Source: Morchella semilibera
Lineage: Eukaryota; Ascomycota; Pezizomycetes; Pezizales; Morchellaceae
DNA length: 64,000 bases
Reading direction: 5' to 3'
Assembly: GCA_009192285.1 (NCBI GenBank)
Contig: CM018603.1
Coordinates: 2,472,588-2,536,587 of the forward strand
Of the stretch, positions 13,488 to 27,300 are shown piece after piece. A program made the translations under genes and the position numbers. Position 1 is the stretch's first letter; each line of letters begins with the position of its first letter. The notes under the pieces are model-generated. The model was given only the letters and a program-made list of their open reading frames with translations. It was not told the origin of the DNA and did not search any database.

Positions 13488-16172
13488 AGTAGACGTACCA
13501 CCACCTCCCGCCCCCTGCAAATAATATTGGTAGCGTGAAAAGGCATAATAGCTATGACTTGTATGGGGCGATAGGTCCTGCAGAGCAGGTACTAGTTGAT
13601 GTCTTTCTGCCCCATAGCTTGGTGTCCGTGACTGCATGCTTAGAACAGGATTGATTGCATGCCGCCCATCGAATCGATAACCGCCCAAAGTAAGCTCCTG
13701 CCATGAAAGCCTGACCTGCGCATCACAGGGGATCACTCGGTGCCGTCGACGAGTGATACATCGTGATGCATGCCTCCTGTAATATGGTGGGCCGAGAAGC
13801 CTGGCCCCGGGGCGGGTGCTTGTCCCTCTGTAGCCACGGACGGATGGGCAGATGGACACGGCGCCCATGTAATAGGGGCGGCCTGAATAGCAGGACAAGA
13901 AGTAGGCGACGGGTTTTTTTCTCTTTCGTAATTGTAATTGGTCGATGGGTGCGGTGCGGTTTTGTCCCTTGTGGTGGTGGTGGTGTCTTGCCGGTTTCTT
14001 AAGCGGTTGCACGGCTACATGTTCATCATAGCCCGCGTATGAAGGGGCTCCCATACGTACGTACCTATAACAGAAAGTACCACCGCCCGCTGATCCCCAA
14101 GCGGGTGTTTCAATACACGGCCTCTACAAGTGACCATTGACAGGCCATCTACTATTGACGCGGGGCGCCACTGGTATTCTAGTGTGCAGCACGGGGCGAC
14201 ATATGTAGTCCCGCAGACAGAAAGATGGCTAGGGGCAATAGTATGGCGAGCCAAAGACGCGGTGCGGGAAACGATGTAGCAGAACATGTAGAGATACAGC
14301 TGCGCCGGAGGGGGAATACATACATAGCTACATGTAGGCAATTGGCAGACCCGACCCTGGCTGACCGGAGCCACCGATGCTAGGGCCCGGGACTGCGGCG
14401 GCGTAGAGTGCTAGAGCAGGAATATCAATATATCGCCGACAGAGCAGAGTTTAAATATATATAGCCCTGTCCCGGAATTAACCCCCCCCCCCTTGAAATC
14501 GCAGAATATCACTCCTGGTATAAGAATATTCCTGGGGGTATCACTGTTATTACATCTGTCGGTATACCTACATATACACATGGCTGCCTTACTTTATGTG
14601 TATATTCAAGGCACACCCCACCAGCACCAGCATCCCATGCATCTACCTTCCCTCTACTCTGCCCGCCAAATCTGATATCCAATCCAGCTTTACATACGCA
14701 TCCGCCATAAAAGCCCCAACCAAGGACCTACCAGGCCACCAAAACCCCAAGCCAGCCAGAGATCCACTACAACCCACCGGCCGCCCCTACATGATGATAC
14801 TCCAATCGCTAGTCGCCATCGCGGCAGACCTGTTTCTAGTCGGTGTGTTTTGGGTCGTGCCTGTCTGGGCACTTGAGAAGGATGGCTTTCAGCTTGATGA
14901 CAGCCTTGGTTTATCGATGTACGGAGTCAGTGAGCATGCGTCAGTCCTAGCTTGAGCTATTAGGCTGCTAGCCCTGGTGTTGTCATGTACGGAGTCGGTG
15001 AGCCCTCCTACGTAGTACTGCCCTTACATATCCTGCCTGACTGGCGCTGTTGAGGTGGGGTGGGGGGGGGGTCCTAACTAGATATAGATATACCTACCCC
15101 TCTATATATTCCGGTATTCTTTATCTGCAGCTCACTGTAGCATGTTTCTATAAAGACTACGTACCAGCGTCTAGCGAGTGGTGTTTGTGGGGCTTGTCTA
15201 TCCCCAGCCTGCACGAGGAGGTGTTTTAAGTACATGTATGTATGCATGCATGCATGGCTTCCGGGATGCAGGCTCTGCGTACATGTATTTATCAGTAATG
15301 AGGTCCGTCAAAGTGCATGTAGCGTATCTAGGGCTAAGTACTGTCCGGTACATATGTGCCGCTATATGTTGTGACCGGCGCTCTATTCTACGGGGCCCGC
15401 CAAGAAAAGCAATGGAAAACATAACCACACCAGTCCCTCTCTCTCTCCCTTCCTCCCCACTATCTCGAGACCCATCATTCACCACCGTTCTTTTCACTCT
15501 CCCCCGCTCACCCCATTCTTTTCTCCGCTAGAACCAGAAATAAAACGGGGGCAGGGTGTCCATGAGTACTGTAACCAATCAACCAAGCAACGACTCTACA
15601 AGTACAAGGCTTTCTGCAAGTGGCCCCAAAAGGCCCCCCGGACCTGATACTATAGACTGAGGGTATCAGATATCGATATACCTCCTTTAGGTTCCTATTT
15701 TCTGTTGTTACTTCCCCTGTTAAGACAAACTTGATTTGATTTGGCTGGTGGTTGATTTGACCAGCTAGCCAGGAGATGTAGTTGCGGCAGTCCAACCCGC
15801 CACTGTCCCCCCAGTTACCCCACCCCCCGACGTATATACCCTATATATGCAATCACTCCCCCCCAGTTTCTGGCCGCTAACAACCGGGGGGCCCATATAC
15901 ATCGAGACACCATCACCAAGATGCAAACACACCCACTGCACCCAACCACCGCCTCGTGCTCCGCATAGCATATCAACTATCCCCTCAACATGCAACCCAA
16001 TCGTGGGGTACCATTCACACCATACTCGTATATAACGAAAAAAAAAAAAAACCCCGTATGTATACGACCCTGACGTGACCGACCGGTAACTCTTTCGTTT
16101 AGCCTAGCTAGCTAGCAAGGCTGGGTCTATTTGAATTCCCCCCGTGCCCGTAAAGTCGGTATAGTAGAGGGG
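13488..16172. other. Gene-free stretch downstream of ecd
   Basis: No convincing gene in 2.7 kb. It contains an inverted pair of bipartite motifs (13722-13767), TACATGTA palindromes at 14329-14336, 15231-15238 and 15280-15287, a (TGCA)n-like run at 15240-15256, and C- or G-runs at 14481-14492 and 15059-15070. Open frames here are short, lack family similarity and have no splice context. Confidence 0.5.
13722..13767. promoter_or_regulatory. Back-to-back pair of bipartite motifs
   Basis: A minus-strand copy (13722-13738) and a plus-strand copy (13751-13767) point away from each other across a 12-bp GC-rich spacer. This gives a near-palindrome about 46 bp long whose outer bases (GCATCAC / GTGATGC) also match. 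The same arrangement recurs at 20724-20771 with a 14-bp spacer, which argues for a real paired site. Confidence 0.45.
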
Positions 16173-16387
16173 TGTATTGTGGTAATCCACATTAGAACTG
16201 TATCACTAAGCAAGAATGACCAAGAACGACCACACTAAGCACAATGCTTAGGTGGCGAATAGCTAGAATTACCGACACTTGTCAATTAGAGAGAGGTACT
16301 TAGATGAGAGGAGAGGTTCCTACCTCCTCCTCTCATCATCATCAATACAAGAGACTATTCATCAACCTTACGAGTTACTTCATGTAT
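16173..16387. mobile_element. Solo LTR, probably Ty1/Copia type, with 5-bp target duplication
   Basis: A 205-bp unit (16178-16382) starts with TGTGGTAATCC and ends with GAGTTACTTCA, the TG...CA ends of a long terminal repeat. It is flanked on both sides by the same five bases, TGTAT (16173-16177 and 16383-16387). Size and the CT-rich, CATCATCA-bearing 3' half fit fungal Copia LTRs, but family assignment is an inference. No internal region or second LTR was seen, so it is a solo LTR left by recombination. The intact duplication and ends suggest a fairly recent insertion. Confidence 0.7.
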
Positions 16388-17948
16388 GCACTATGCACGC
16401 CTAGAACGCCAGCCAGCTCTGGCCATAGTGCTTAGCATTTAGGTCAGAATCAGGTGCACCATGAGCCTGAGTAGCGCCCCTAGGGTTCCTCGCCTTGTTG
16501 GGCGCTGATGATTGAATGACTCCATTGATCAGAAGAGTTCGAACTGGCCCAATAGGAGCCAAACGCACACATACCTAACAATGCCACTGTAAACCAATGA
16601 AAATCTAACAGCACCGTTAGAGAGTCTCTCCTTGTCATCCTGGTTGACCTTTATGGCCCAGATTATGGATACAGACACCACCTGCAATACGATCATTGAC
16701 ACTGCGCCGTACCACATCCCAAATAGCACGACTCCAAACCCGTGCTACCTAAGCCTATCATAACTGAAGCCATCTTCTATGTCCCTCCGAAGGTTCTATA
16801 TCTTCTAACTCTTGCCGGGCCGCAAAACCCGTTCAATACGGCCAACACACGTTGGAGAATCCCACCAGAATCGGCCGTGTAAGCTTCAGAATATACTAGT
16901 AGGCCATAAACTTGGCGCAACGTACTCTGGCCAAAAGAAGATTTGGCCGATCTTGAGTATGCGGAAGGGTACCTGCTTTGTGGAACCCCTCACCCCCCCC
17001 CCCTCCCCCCTCGAGGTATAAAGTGGAGTCGTAAAACAAAAGGGAGCGGCAGGCATGGAAGAATCGTTGGCACTATAGATTACTCAGTTGCTATACTATC
17101 AACATCAGTAACGGCCAATAATATACTGAAACAAACGATTTCCATAGAAAACGGCAAACCTGTACCAGCCGGGTCTCACGAAGGATATCAGCCACCCAGA
17201 CCTTACCATGTCACCCGACTAGAATCGAATAGTCAGAAGTCCATTTCCAGATGATAAAGATTAACGGTAGTTCTGGTCCCAGTTACATGGGGTTTCAACT
17301 TTATGACTTGGTCATTTTTGTAGGGTTAGGGTCGTGCGTGAATTATGGCCACAAACCGAACCTCACATCAGGAGAGTAGGGTTCGGAGAGCGGTTTGAGC
17401 ACCTCTCTATCGCTATAGCTGTTTGTTCAAATAATAGAGAGGTTGTTGACATTCGAATCATGAGTGATCACTCACTGTTTTGCAAACTGATTCAAGATAT
17501 GTCAATGATATCTAGGCTGGTTTACCAAATCATAGTTATCCTCAGATCCGCGTTACAGAACCGCTTGTGGTCCATATACTATATTAGGTATTTCATTCCT
17601 TATATTGCAACCAAATATCGTTTGTATAATCGATTTGTCGAAAACCCTCATCCCAACCTGAAGGTCATATGCCACTCTATAGCTATAGACCTCCACCCTA
17701 GTGAGTAACACCTTCCGATTAATTGATATGATCAGTTTAAATGTTAAATAATCCTGGTGATTGCTGTGCTGGAGACCTACATGTACATCTGCCCTAAAGC
17801 GATATATGGAGAGAACACTATATATACCCTAGGCAACAATGTCGTCCCTTCAAACCAAAACCAAACCCAGCTTCAGGGAAAGCAAGGCCAACTGAGATCT
17901 CTCTATGCTCTGGTTACTTGGAAGAGCACATGTGTCCGCGATACTGAA
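16388..17948. other. Gene-free stretch
   Basis: No gene is supported. A hydrophobic 66-codon minus-strand frame at 16529-16729 and a 124-codon plus-strand frame at 17334-17708 have no recognisable family features or splice signals. A C run lies at 16991-17007, TTAGGG occurs once near 17327, and TACATGTA at 17778-17785. Confidence 0.45.
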
Positions 17949-18088
17949 GTACTCGGGGCAGGTAAATAGTACCGGACAATGCAAGTTTTGTCTCTGGGCC
18001 TTTTTTGCAGTAGTTCTCGCCTAGTACGTGCACCCATTGGTGAACCAAAAACCTCTATTGTCCGGTACTTTTTACCTGCCCCGAGTAC
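17949..18088. mobile_element. 140-bp MITE with 32-bp terminal inverted repeats
   Basis: The ends 17949-17980 and 18057-18088 are inverted repeats of each other with one mismatch in 32 bases, starting GTACTCGGGGCAGGTAA. The interior is only 76 bp and non-coding, so it is a non-autonomous miniature element. The outer GTAC is palindromic, so a TA target duplication (Tc1/mariner style) is possible. The flanks ATACTGAA / ATACTGTG also resemble an 8-bp duplication (hAT style), and I cannot decide between them. A diverged second copy is at 36379-36498. Confidence 0.75.
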
Positions 18089-20723
18089 ATACTGTGTCTT
18101 GCCTTAGCGTGCATATGATGCCTTGGGGCAGTGCAAGGCACCCGCTCTTGCGACTTCAATGTACACAACAAACTACATATGCACCCATCACCTCGCTTTG
18201 TCACGAAGCATTTCAAATCTAGTGCTTTCTGAAATAGAGCTTCTCTCAATTCTAAGGTTTCGCAGCGAAACACTCTCGTATACGCGAAGGGCAAGGATAC
18301 AGGCTCGACGCGATGTTACGTGCATCCACCTATGGTAGCCTAAAATCAAGCCTGAAGCACCTTTGAGAAGTTAGGTCTCAAGCCCTTTTGAACAAGGCCG
18401 CCCACTGTTCATAGACCTCCATAATCGTGTCCAGGTCTCCGGGGGGCATCGAGACAAGTCCAGTGGCGGATACCCGACTCCAAAACGGTCAGGTATGTCC
18501 CCATGGCCAGTGAGGCAAGGAGAACTTAACATGCCCAACCTCGTTAACCACATCCTAGATTGTTATTATTTAGTTCATCCGCTAATTCCAGTCATTCGGA
18601 GTCCCTTGTGACTCGGTCAATAGAGAGCATGATGCAGAGGCCTTAACCGCCCAGACAATATGCAGGGGCTGTAGGGTTGAGTAAAGCGATCGACCAAAGC
18701 ATGGTGAGATGTGGAGGTCGATCGCCAGGCGCCCAGTCATTCAATATTGAGATGAAATTAGTGCTGGACCCAATGACGTGACAGAAAGGATTTTTTTTTT
18801 ACTGGCCCTCTTTGTACTCTTCATGTATATAGTCCCTGCTACCGTGTCTTTTTCTCTAGCAAGACGAATCGATTGGACTTCTGATTTTACTTCGCCGAGT
18901 GCTGGGCCAGTGTGTCAGCTAGCTCGTATCTGCATTAGCATTTTGTGGTGTTGCGAGTTGCATCATCTGTCCTAAAGCTCAGGCAGCAAAATCTTACAAG
19001 TAGCCTTACACCGATAACTACATTAGAGATCTCTTGGTTTTGTTCCGTCAAGGATGTAGGTATATGTCTGATGCCCAGATTCATCCAGTGCACTCCTTTT
19101 ATTATTGTATAACCTGGTCTAATAGACTGTTCCATCCACCCCCATCTTGTCAACTGGTTAGAGGTATGCCACCCCGCCACGACCAGAGGGCATAAATTTA
19201 TGCAGTATTAAGCCCTATAGTAGAAATATTGCTTCTTAATATCCTCCGGGCCCAACCCTAGCTGGCATTCTAGGTACGAAACTGATATCTCTATTACCAT
19301 ACCCGTATGTCATTGTTAGCTCTATTCCATTCAGCGGGGAGGGCGCCAGCTATAGGGCCCAGGCCATATTTGTATGCCAGTCAATGGATTTTCTACTAGC
19401 AAAACTCACCCCTTCTTTCTCGTGTCCAATCTTCCATCCATTAATTAATTAAGCCAGTTTAGGAGTACTTGATCAACTGGGATATAGAGGACTAACGCAG
19501 CAAAACTTGAATTATATCTGAGAGCGGTATAGGAATCACCCCTCATCGTAAGTTAGGAATATAAAAATCAAGCCCAGGTTATTCATAATAAAAATAAGGT
19601 ATTCCAGAGCACAAACCGGTTGCACGAACATCCTAAACCGTTGGCCAAAACTAAACCCACACCGACTACCAGCATGAATAGTTTTATAGGACCAGCGTAG
19701 ACTAACTCGCCGACAAAGCTTTACACTGTTCCGCATGGGCGGTTTCCAATAGCAACGAATCTCAGTACTGAAGGTGAAAAAGAGGCCTGACTGGTGACCT
19801 TTTCACTGATATTTCAGACCAATGAAACGCATAGTACCTACCATCGGGTCAAGAGCGAGTGCGCATAAAAAACCCAACAGGCTTATATCTTCAGTCTCCA
19901 GTTTATTAAACCCTTTCACTCAGGTTATATCTCTCCGACGTTCAACGGCGCCAACTGTTTGTCCAACCCCGCACGCAAGCTTAACTAGTGTAATACATGT
20001 AGCTCAAAACCCCATGCGGCCTCGGCCAGTACTATATTACCCCAATATCACTGAAATAGATATTTCTGGCCACTCACGCTTAACCTGGCCACGCCCCTGT
20101 TATTGATGGCCACCCGGCGACCCCACCTGTCGGATCTGTAAGGCACCTATAGCGCCATGGCTTTCAAACGACTACAACCTATAAAAAGCGAAATTCAACA
20201 GACTTTGGCGCCCAGGCCCAATAGTCTGAGAGGCGCTCGTAGATAGCATGTGATATCTACTATCCGCCCGGGTGCGCAATACAGTTGTGCGGCACCAACC
20301 CACAACAGAACCCAATCGTTACAACCATAATCCCAGAGCTATAACCCAACGCAGCGACTGGTAGTTGATAAGACGCCATTTCTAGCGCCCCATAGTTCAG
20401 ATAGGCGATTCTGCTAGGCTATAGAAAAAGGCTCTCGGCGCATCATATAATTATGCGCGTGTTGCGAGACACCTCCCGACAAAATAGAGGCCATAGGTAA
20501 ACATGTAGGTTCCTCCTTTCCTCAATAGTTAGCACTGAATCTATTTTCACTGACTTCCTGTGTTGCACCCCTCCATTGCCATAGATATGTAGTCTGAGGT
20601 ACGCCCACAAAGACGCCTTCGGTGCAGCACCAATGATCGCAGCTCCCGGGGGACCAAACACGATGCTCATACCTTAGATACTCACACAGAGAAGTATTTT
20701 GCCATTTCATGCTTCCCAGAGCA

Positions 20724-20771
20724 ATCACGATGTATCACTCGAATACCAACATGCGAGTGATCTTTCATGAC
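20724..20771. promoter_or_regulatory. Second back-to-back pair of bipartite motifs
   Basis: A minus-strand copy (20724-20740) and a plus-strand copy (20755-20771) diverge across a 14-bp spacer, the same orientation as the pair at 13722-13767. The minus-strand copy is identical over its 17 bases to the plus-strand copy at 13751-13767. Confidence 0.45.
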
Positions 20772-23700
20772 GATGATGTATTGATGACCAGGGTGCGAAA
20801 TACGAAGCAAAGCGGCTGAAGATATGAAATCGCCAATAGCCAATAGCCAATAGTTGAGGGAGCCCCTGGGCCCAAACTTCCTGATCATTGCCACAACCCA
20901 CTTAATCGAATCCAAAGTCGCGCGACACGCAACAATCTCCAGCTCTGTCACCAGTGGGGCAGGTAGGATGAAGAGGAGGTCCACGATCACTCTACTCCAG
21001 TCACCACGCCGACCGGTCATTTCCAACCCCCCCGGCGTCTAAAACAGAAACCGAAGCCACCACCACAGAGTTAGGCTGCTTCTACTTCGTTTTCACGATC
21101 GTAAACCTCATGTCGCGCACTTAATTCCCCCCTCACCCATACACTCATATATTTTTCTACCATGACGATCGATAATTTTGGGATCGTCGTCTACCCGTCT
21201 CATGCCATACTCAGCTAATCCCATCCGTCCACCCCAGCTAGCATCGCACAGGCCTGCTCTGCCACCCCCCCCCCCCAATCCTACGCCTGCCCCCCGTTGC
21301 ACGACAAATTTCGGGAGGTCTTCCACCTTGACGCGCCTCCCGGGGGGGTGAGGTCCCCCATGCAAAAACAAAAATATCTTGACATGGGGTTGAGCCTCAA
21401 AATGGTCAGACGGCGGATAACACAATGGTCATTCGACGGATTTGACTGGTTTCAAGAGACGTTACCAAATTGGTCCTTTTGATGGGATGGATGGCTTACT
21501 AAGTGAGAAGTGCTCATGCGGAGAACCTCTACTCTACATGAATGGCCATGTTTGGTCTGTTGCCACCAGTAAGGTAAAGTATCCTCATCACAAGAGATAG
21601 AAACTCGTGTAGACATCGCTACTGCCTATTACTAGTTCAAGGAGACAGTTCCATATGGCCATCCATCGTTGACTGGTACCCAACCCTGTTGTTACTCAAA
21701 GAAAGTAAACCCCCCGACCAATCGATCGATGCAGCCGATCGAGCATAAGCTTCATCTTCCAAAGGAGAAATCCATTGACTAAAGGCAAGTAAGGTATTTA
21801 GATAGGGATTAAGGACATACGACCCCACGGTGCGCGATCAATGACAGCTTTAATCGGATAGAAATCATACCCGCAACGAGGAAGACATACACCGGGGCAG
21901 TCCGTGTAGGTGTGGGTGTGTGAGTAAGGTAACGCAAGGCAAGGCAGAAGAAAAAAATTCAATGCGCGAAGCGAGCAAAAAAGGAATCAAGGGCGATGAT
22001 GGTTACCAGTAGCAATTGTTCGCCCATAGATGCGGGTACGAAGATGTAATACCTACGCGTTAGAGTGAAAAATCCGATCGGAGGATTATTTCTTCCGAGG
22101 AGGCGTGGACCACTCCACATACACGTTTTCATGGAATATCACTCGAAAATGACTAGAGGCGGGTTTTAACAATGCGGGATGAACAGGCATTTGATAATTA
22201 AACGTATGCAATACTCGTGTTCTATAAGGAACGTAAGTTTTTGTCTGTACAAACCATCCAGTCCGCCCAGAAACTAATCCATTGTGATGTTTAGGAATTG
22301 TCAGTAAACATGTTCCGCGTACCCAATATACTTGGATATATCGCCAGATTCAGTACTGACACCCTTGATCAGCTGAGACCTAGAGGTGCCAACCGCAAGG
22401 GAATCCTTACTTTAAGACCGAAACCCATGATATGAGTCCCAAAGTTTCTTCCCAGAATCCGTGGCCGGTATTGATCCATCGATTAACTTTGGTAACCGGT
22501 ACGATAATGATTCAGACTTTCTCGTTCCATTTACTTCTACATGGTACGAGTTTATTTGACCTTTACTTTGTCTTCATAGATCTAAATCTATTAACCCATA
22601 ATATTTCGCTTGTCAACTTATCAACTTTAACCATCCCAACCTAGCTAGCATAGTATGTACTCGTTTCACGACAAACTCATCGATTAACCTGTTAACTCTG
22701 GCGGCAGATGTGATAACAGTGCCTGGCGATTTTTCGACCCTTCAATTCTCTTTGTCTCTATTGGTTAATATTCATCAATTGCGCAATTAATAACTCTACT
22801 TACCCGGTAAAAGAACCCCTCTCAATTTCGGCAGTGTTATCTTCTATGAGCATTTCGGTTGGCTCTTCCCGTTCTCCATTCATACAAACTTTGTACCTAC
22901 GCCATCACTCTACCTGACCATGGTACCTGCGGTGACCAAACCCCAATTGGTCTTCAACGCTAGGCCGTTGGAGCTCAGCGTTCCAGACAGAGCTCAGAAC
23001 CTGCACCTCTCTAAAGTCAGCGAATTTTCTCTCTTTCGGCGGGGTATGAGCTGAATAGTACTTACGTAGACATATCAACACTGCCAGGAAGCCGCTTCCA
23101 AGAAAACTTATACAACATAATATACTTGGTCGTTTAGTAAAAGGTCGTGAAAACTGGCGGCTATGCTTTGGGCAGAGCTTCTTTCTATTGGCCAAACCCG
23201 AATAAACAGCCTCCAACAGCTCTCAGGTCTATCACTCCGCAGTGAGCGCCAGTGTATGACTATGATTGGATCCCAGGCCCATGACTGATATTGGGAGTGA
23301 CGCTCTTCTATCGACATCTTAAACAAGGCTGAGCTGCCCCATCCCATGGGTTGTGCAGCATGCTTTTCAAATCAGGTGACTGTGAGACCTATCCATCCGT
23401 TTCCATCTATTCTTGCGCACTGGCCATTGGCTGCCGTCTGGGATATTAGCAGCCGTTTCAAATTCTGCGAACAGACAGGAGTAGGATAGGACCACTGACA
23501 AACCAACTGGTTCGACATTTTCGACTCCTATCTTGCCTTCTCCCGTCTCCAGAAGCAGCTCCTTGAGCTCTTTAGCGAGAGTCGCTGCCATTTATATATG
23601 CCTTGCGACATGCGTGCGCCGCGCGTGTCTGTGCCTACATACCTGCTATAATTCTGCATTCAACACTCAGGTTCCCTCACGTGACATCCATATTCAGTGA

Positions 23701-24248
23701 ATAATATAATACCAACTCACATATCTAACCGAAAAACTACTCTAGGCATGGGATTCTCGCATGGACCAATGACTGGTGAGTTACCATTTGCCCGACCTCC
23801 AATCGGTTTAGAGAATGGCACAAGCAATAACCGTGCGAGGGGTCTCTTTGTTGGTTCGGGCTCGCGTTTTGCGGTACCGGTACCCGACCGAACGTCTGCA
23901 ACGCCTTCTTGTTGGCTGCTTGATTATGGGGTTTCCTGACACACATGGACCATTGGGAAGTAGGGAAACAAAAGAAGAACATCCTTTGCAGAGGTGGAGA
24001 CGTGTCCTTTGCTATCTGAGGGCTAGTTTTCACTTGACTTGAGTCATGAATATTGTTTGGTAGCGTATGATTGCAGCAGCATCAGCACCAGCACCATCAC
24101 CAGCAGCAAAGAATGATCTAAGGAGATGGCCATCATATCATCACTGCTTCTTCCGCAACGGCCATTAACGTCATCTGCAAATACTGGACATACTGATCAT
24201 GATTATACCTCCCATAATAGGTGGTGCGCCACTTATGGAGTCTAGAAT

Positions 24249-24312
24249 CCCAGAGTAGACACACACACACACTCACGCACGCTCACACACTCACACACTC
24301 ACACACACACTC
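24249..24312. repeat. CA-rich microsatellite
   Basis: A run of ACAC and CTCACA units about 60 bp long, interrupted by ACGC and ACTC variants. A simple slippage repeat with no link to a gene. Confidence 0.85.
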
Positions 24313-27300
24313 CATGTATTATCAGCTTGCATACCGCATAGCTACACCACCATGTAGGTTCGAACCCTCAAAGCCATCAAATTAAATACCACTATGTGCT
24401 CTCCAATTCAGGTATAGAGAGTACTTAGGCTATGCAAAGGACACAGTATGCTACTGAATGGCATTTCCATGGTCAAAGAGAAATTACATGTAAATGTAGT
24501 AGTTTTTGGAGATATAAAAAGCCGGCGACAGCGTGTTACAGTATGTGCGTGCCAAATAAGAGATATGTATGTATGAAGTATGTATGTATCTAGAGTGCTC
24601 TAGAGGGACTTTATGCCATGGCCGCGGAGTGCGGTAGACCACAGGATCTTGCACGGGATCCAATAGGTCAAGGAACTGCAGAGGTGTTGAAACCAGCACA
24701 CCGGTCACTCAACGCCTGCCATGCACTTCTCTTTATTACCCGTACAACAACTAAGCTCTGTTCACATATTACCTATACTTTTATGTTGGTACCAACCCTT
24801 TTGTTGTCTTAGGTGGAGGTAAATCTCCTTTGAATGCTGAGGATCATTCTTGCTCCGGAGAGTCCAATACATGTTTAGGAAAGAACTTCGGGTAGTACAT
24901 ACATGTATATTATTATATCAATGGCGGCGGTCCTTTATAGCCCTTGGGGAATAAGATTTTTTTTTTTGCAACCGTATGTACTTACTCTTGCCCATAGAGG
25001 GGATATTTGGCTTATTCTTTAATTAAAAAAAAAATCGTGTACATAATTTTTTTTTTTTTACATGTGGTCATAGACTAAGTATGGAATAAGGGGTGTTAGG
25101 CTTAGCAGCTAACTGCCATTGTAAGCTATAGGTACTACAGTACTGTCACAAGTAAATGATACAACACATTTCGTTTTGGAGCGGGCATCAACCAGGCGTT
25201 CGCCTAGTGTCGATGAATCCTGATTTGAGTTTTCCATGTTGAGGGTATTTTCTGAAGTAAATTGTTTTTCTTGTCGACGGTTGATAGGCCTAGGGTAACT
25301 AATAAGACTGTGGTATTTCTGTAGTTTTGATAATTGTGGCAGGACGCTTGGTCCTGTGTGCCGTGAAGGGGCCCTCATCGTGTCTGATAAGCCTTTACAG
25401 TGGCATTTTGGACAGTCTGTGCTTGCGAATATGAGCCGGTATTCGAGCATGATTTCCACCGGGGACGGATATGGTGAACCATGTGCGAAAGAGAGATTTG
25501 GGTAGGGGCCGGCTGCAAGATTTGCTGTAATGCGTAGGGGAATGATATGAACATCCTGCCACGCGGGGAAGGTAAAAAAAAAATACCTTTGGTTGCTTTA
25601 TGTGGAGGAGTTCAATATCGGCATGCGGGCATGTGGGAGGTACCTCATGTATGCACGTCCGGCATTGGTAGCAACCCGAAAACTGAGGTTACGGATACCG
25701 AAGTCATTTTTCTCTTTCGAATAGTAGCTTTGGGCCAATGCCCTACGCCTAGAAGGTCTCTCCGTAAATGATTTGTTCTCCTGAATATCCCGGATTTCTC
25801 CATGTTGCTTCAGATCATTCAGCCTGAATAATGTACATAATATTCAGTTATGTAACGACATTAAATTTCCCAACTGTGAAAGGGGGGGGGGGGTCGTCGA
25901 CCGAGTCAACTAGAAGCTACTGGCCCCCTTTACACGTAGGCGATAGTAATTGAACATTGATTTGTATGGCCGGTATTCGAGTGAACAGTTAGCAAAACAC
26001 GCATGCACATGTGAAATTTAAAGAGGGGAGGGGAATAAAATTTTTTTTTTCTCCCAGGGATTCCTTTTATGTCCGAGGTGTTCTGGGCCAACGTCCTAAC
26101 TTCTGACTATGAAAGGCGCGTCGTCTGCGGATTGAACCGGCAACGTCGCATCAGAATCCAAAGATTCTTTAGTGTCAACTGCGGTTGGCACCGGTTGCAA
26201 CAAACGTTGTTAACTTGGTCCAAACTTTATGTGGATGAGTGGGTTCCTCACATCAGGTTTTTTTCTCCGAGAACACCGGTGAGCCTGTAAAGATTGGCAT
26301 ATGGTGGCATACTCTAGCAGTTAGTTACGACCTTCTGGAACGCGGTCCACGACTCCACGGGATACCTAGGATCATTGACATCGCCGATGACTGATTGCAC
26401 AGGCTCGCTCCCGCGTTATCCTCTCGTGTTTATTCTCGATCTACATGGCGAAGCACTTGCGAGATGAGGCAGTTGGCAACCTTCACCGTCCCTTGGGCTT
26501 CCACTCTGTTCCCTGCCACTTTCGTCCTTGCACAGATTATCACGAGACTCGAGAGGAGTAGAGAATACAGAAAAAACCAGTCATTGGAGGGGTGTTTAGA
26601 TCAAACATGGATGGAGAAAAACATACATGTAGTTTCTCGGTCTTCATTTAGGACTTTACTTCCCCGTAGCAATAGTAGCGGAGAATAAATACCAAAGTGA
26701 CCTAGGATTGAGTATCATTCAATACCCACGCTTCAGGGCCCTCTTTGTGTGTAACTGGGTTCCTTCAGCGGGTGAATTGTGTTACCCCTACCTACAGCAG
26801 ATGAGCTGCCTCCGCAATCCAACCCTGGTAGCATCGCAATGGGGTGTTTTGGTTTGGATAAACAAAGCCCAGGGGGTGGGTGTATGCAAACGGAGTGGGC
26901 TCCTTTTGTTCCTGCATTTCTTTTTTGCCTGCTATTTTTTTTCTCTTTATATTCGTTTTACCTAGATGCTCATCCCATTTTGTTTTTTTATTTCTGCGGG
27001 CCAGGGGCTAGGGTTTTTCTTCTTCCGTTTCCTTTTTTGCGAATTCCGCCCCGAGGTGCGTTACATGGTTTATTATTGTCATTTTCTGAAATCGGTGGCT
27101 TTGATCAACTGAAGTGACACTGTTTTCGTCGGTGGCTTAGCAATAGCCCTACCAGCAAGAACGAATGTGCTGCGGCTGGTCGCGGTGTGGCTGTTGTGAT
27201 CAACCCAAAGGGGATGTAAGGCTAGCCGCTCCTGCTTAGGCCGTGATATGCAATGCACGCTATGAATACCAAGGCCCCAGCTTATGTAGGGACGAAACGG

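Noticed and set aside
24350-24375. GGTTCGAACC, a T-loop-like word
   Set aside because: The surrounding bases do not form a T stem, and no other tRNA arms are present.
25109-25459. 116-codon minus-strand frame with CPKCHCKG
   Set aside because: The cysteines do not form a recognisable zinc-binding pattern, and no introns or promoter context support it.
26101-26240. tRNA-like sequence on the minus strand (GGTTCAATCC beside a short hairpin)
   Set aside because: The T-arm does not pair fully, no acceptor or D arm can be found, and the anticodon arm folds as a tetraloop hairpin instead.
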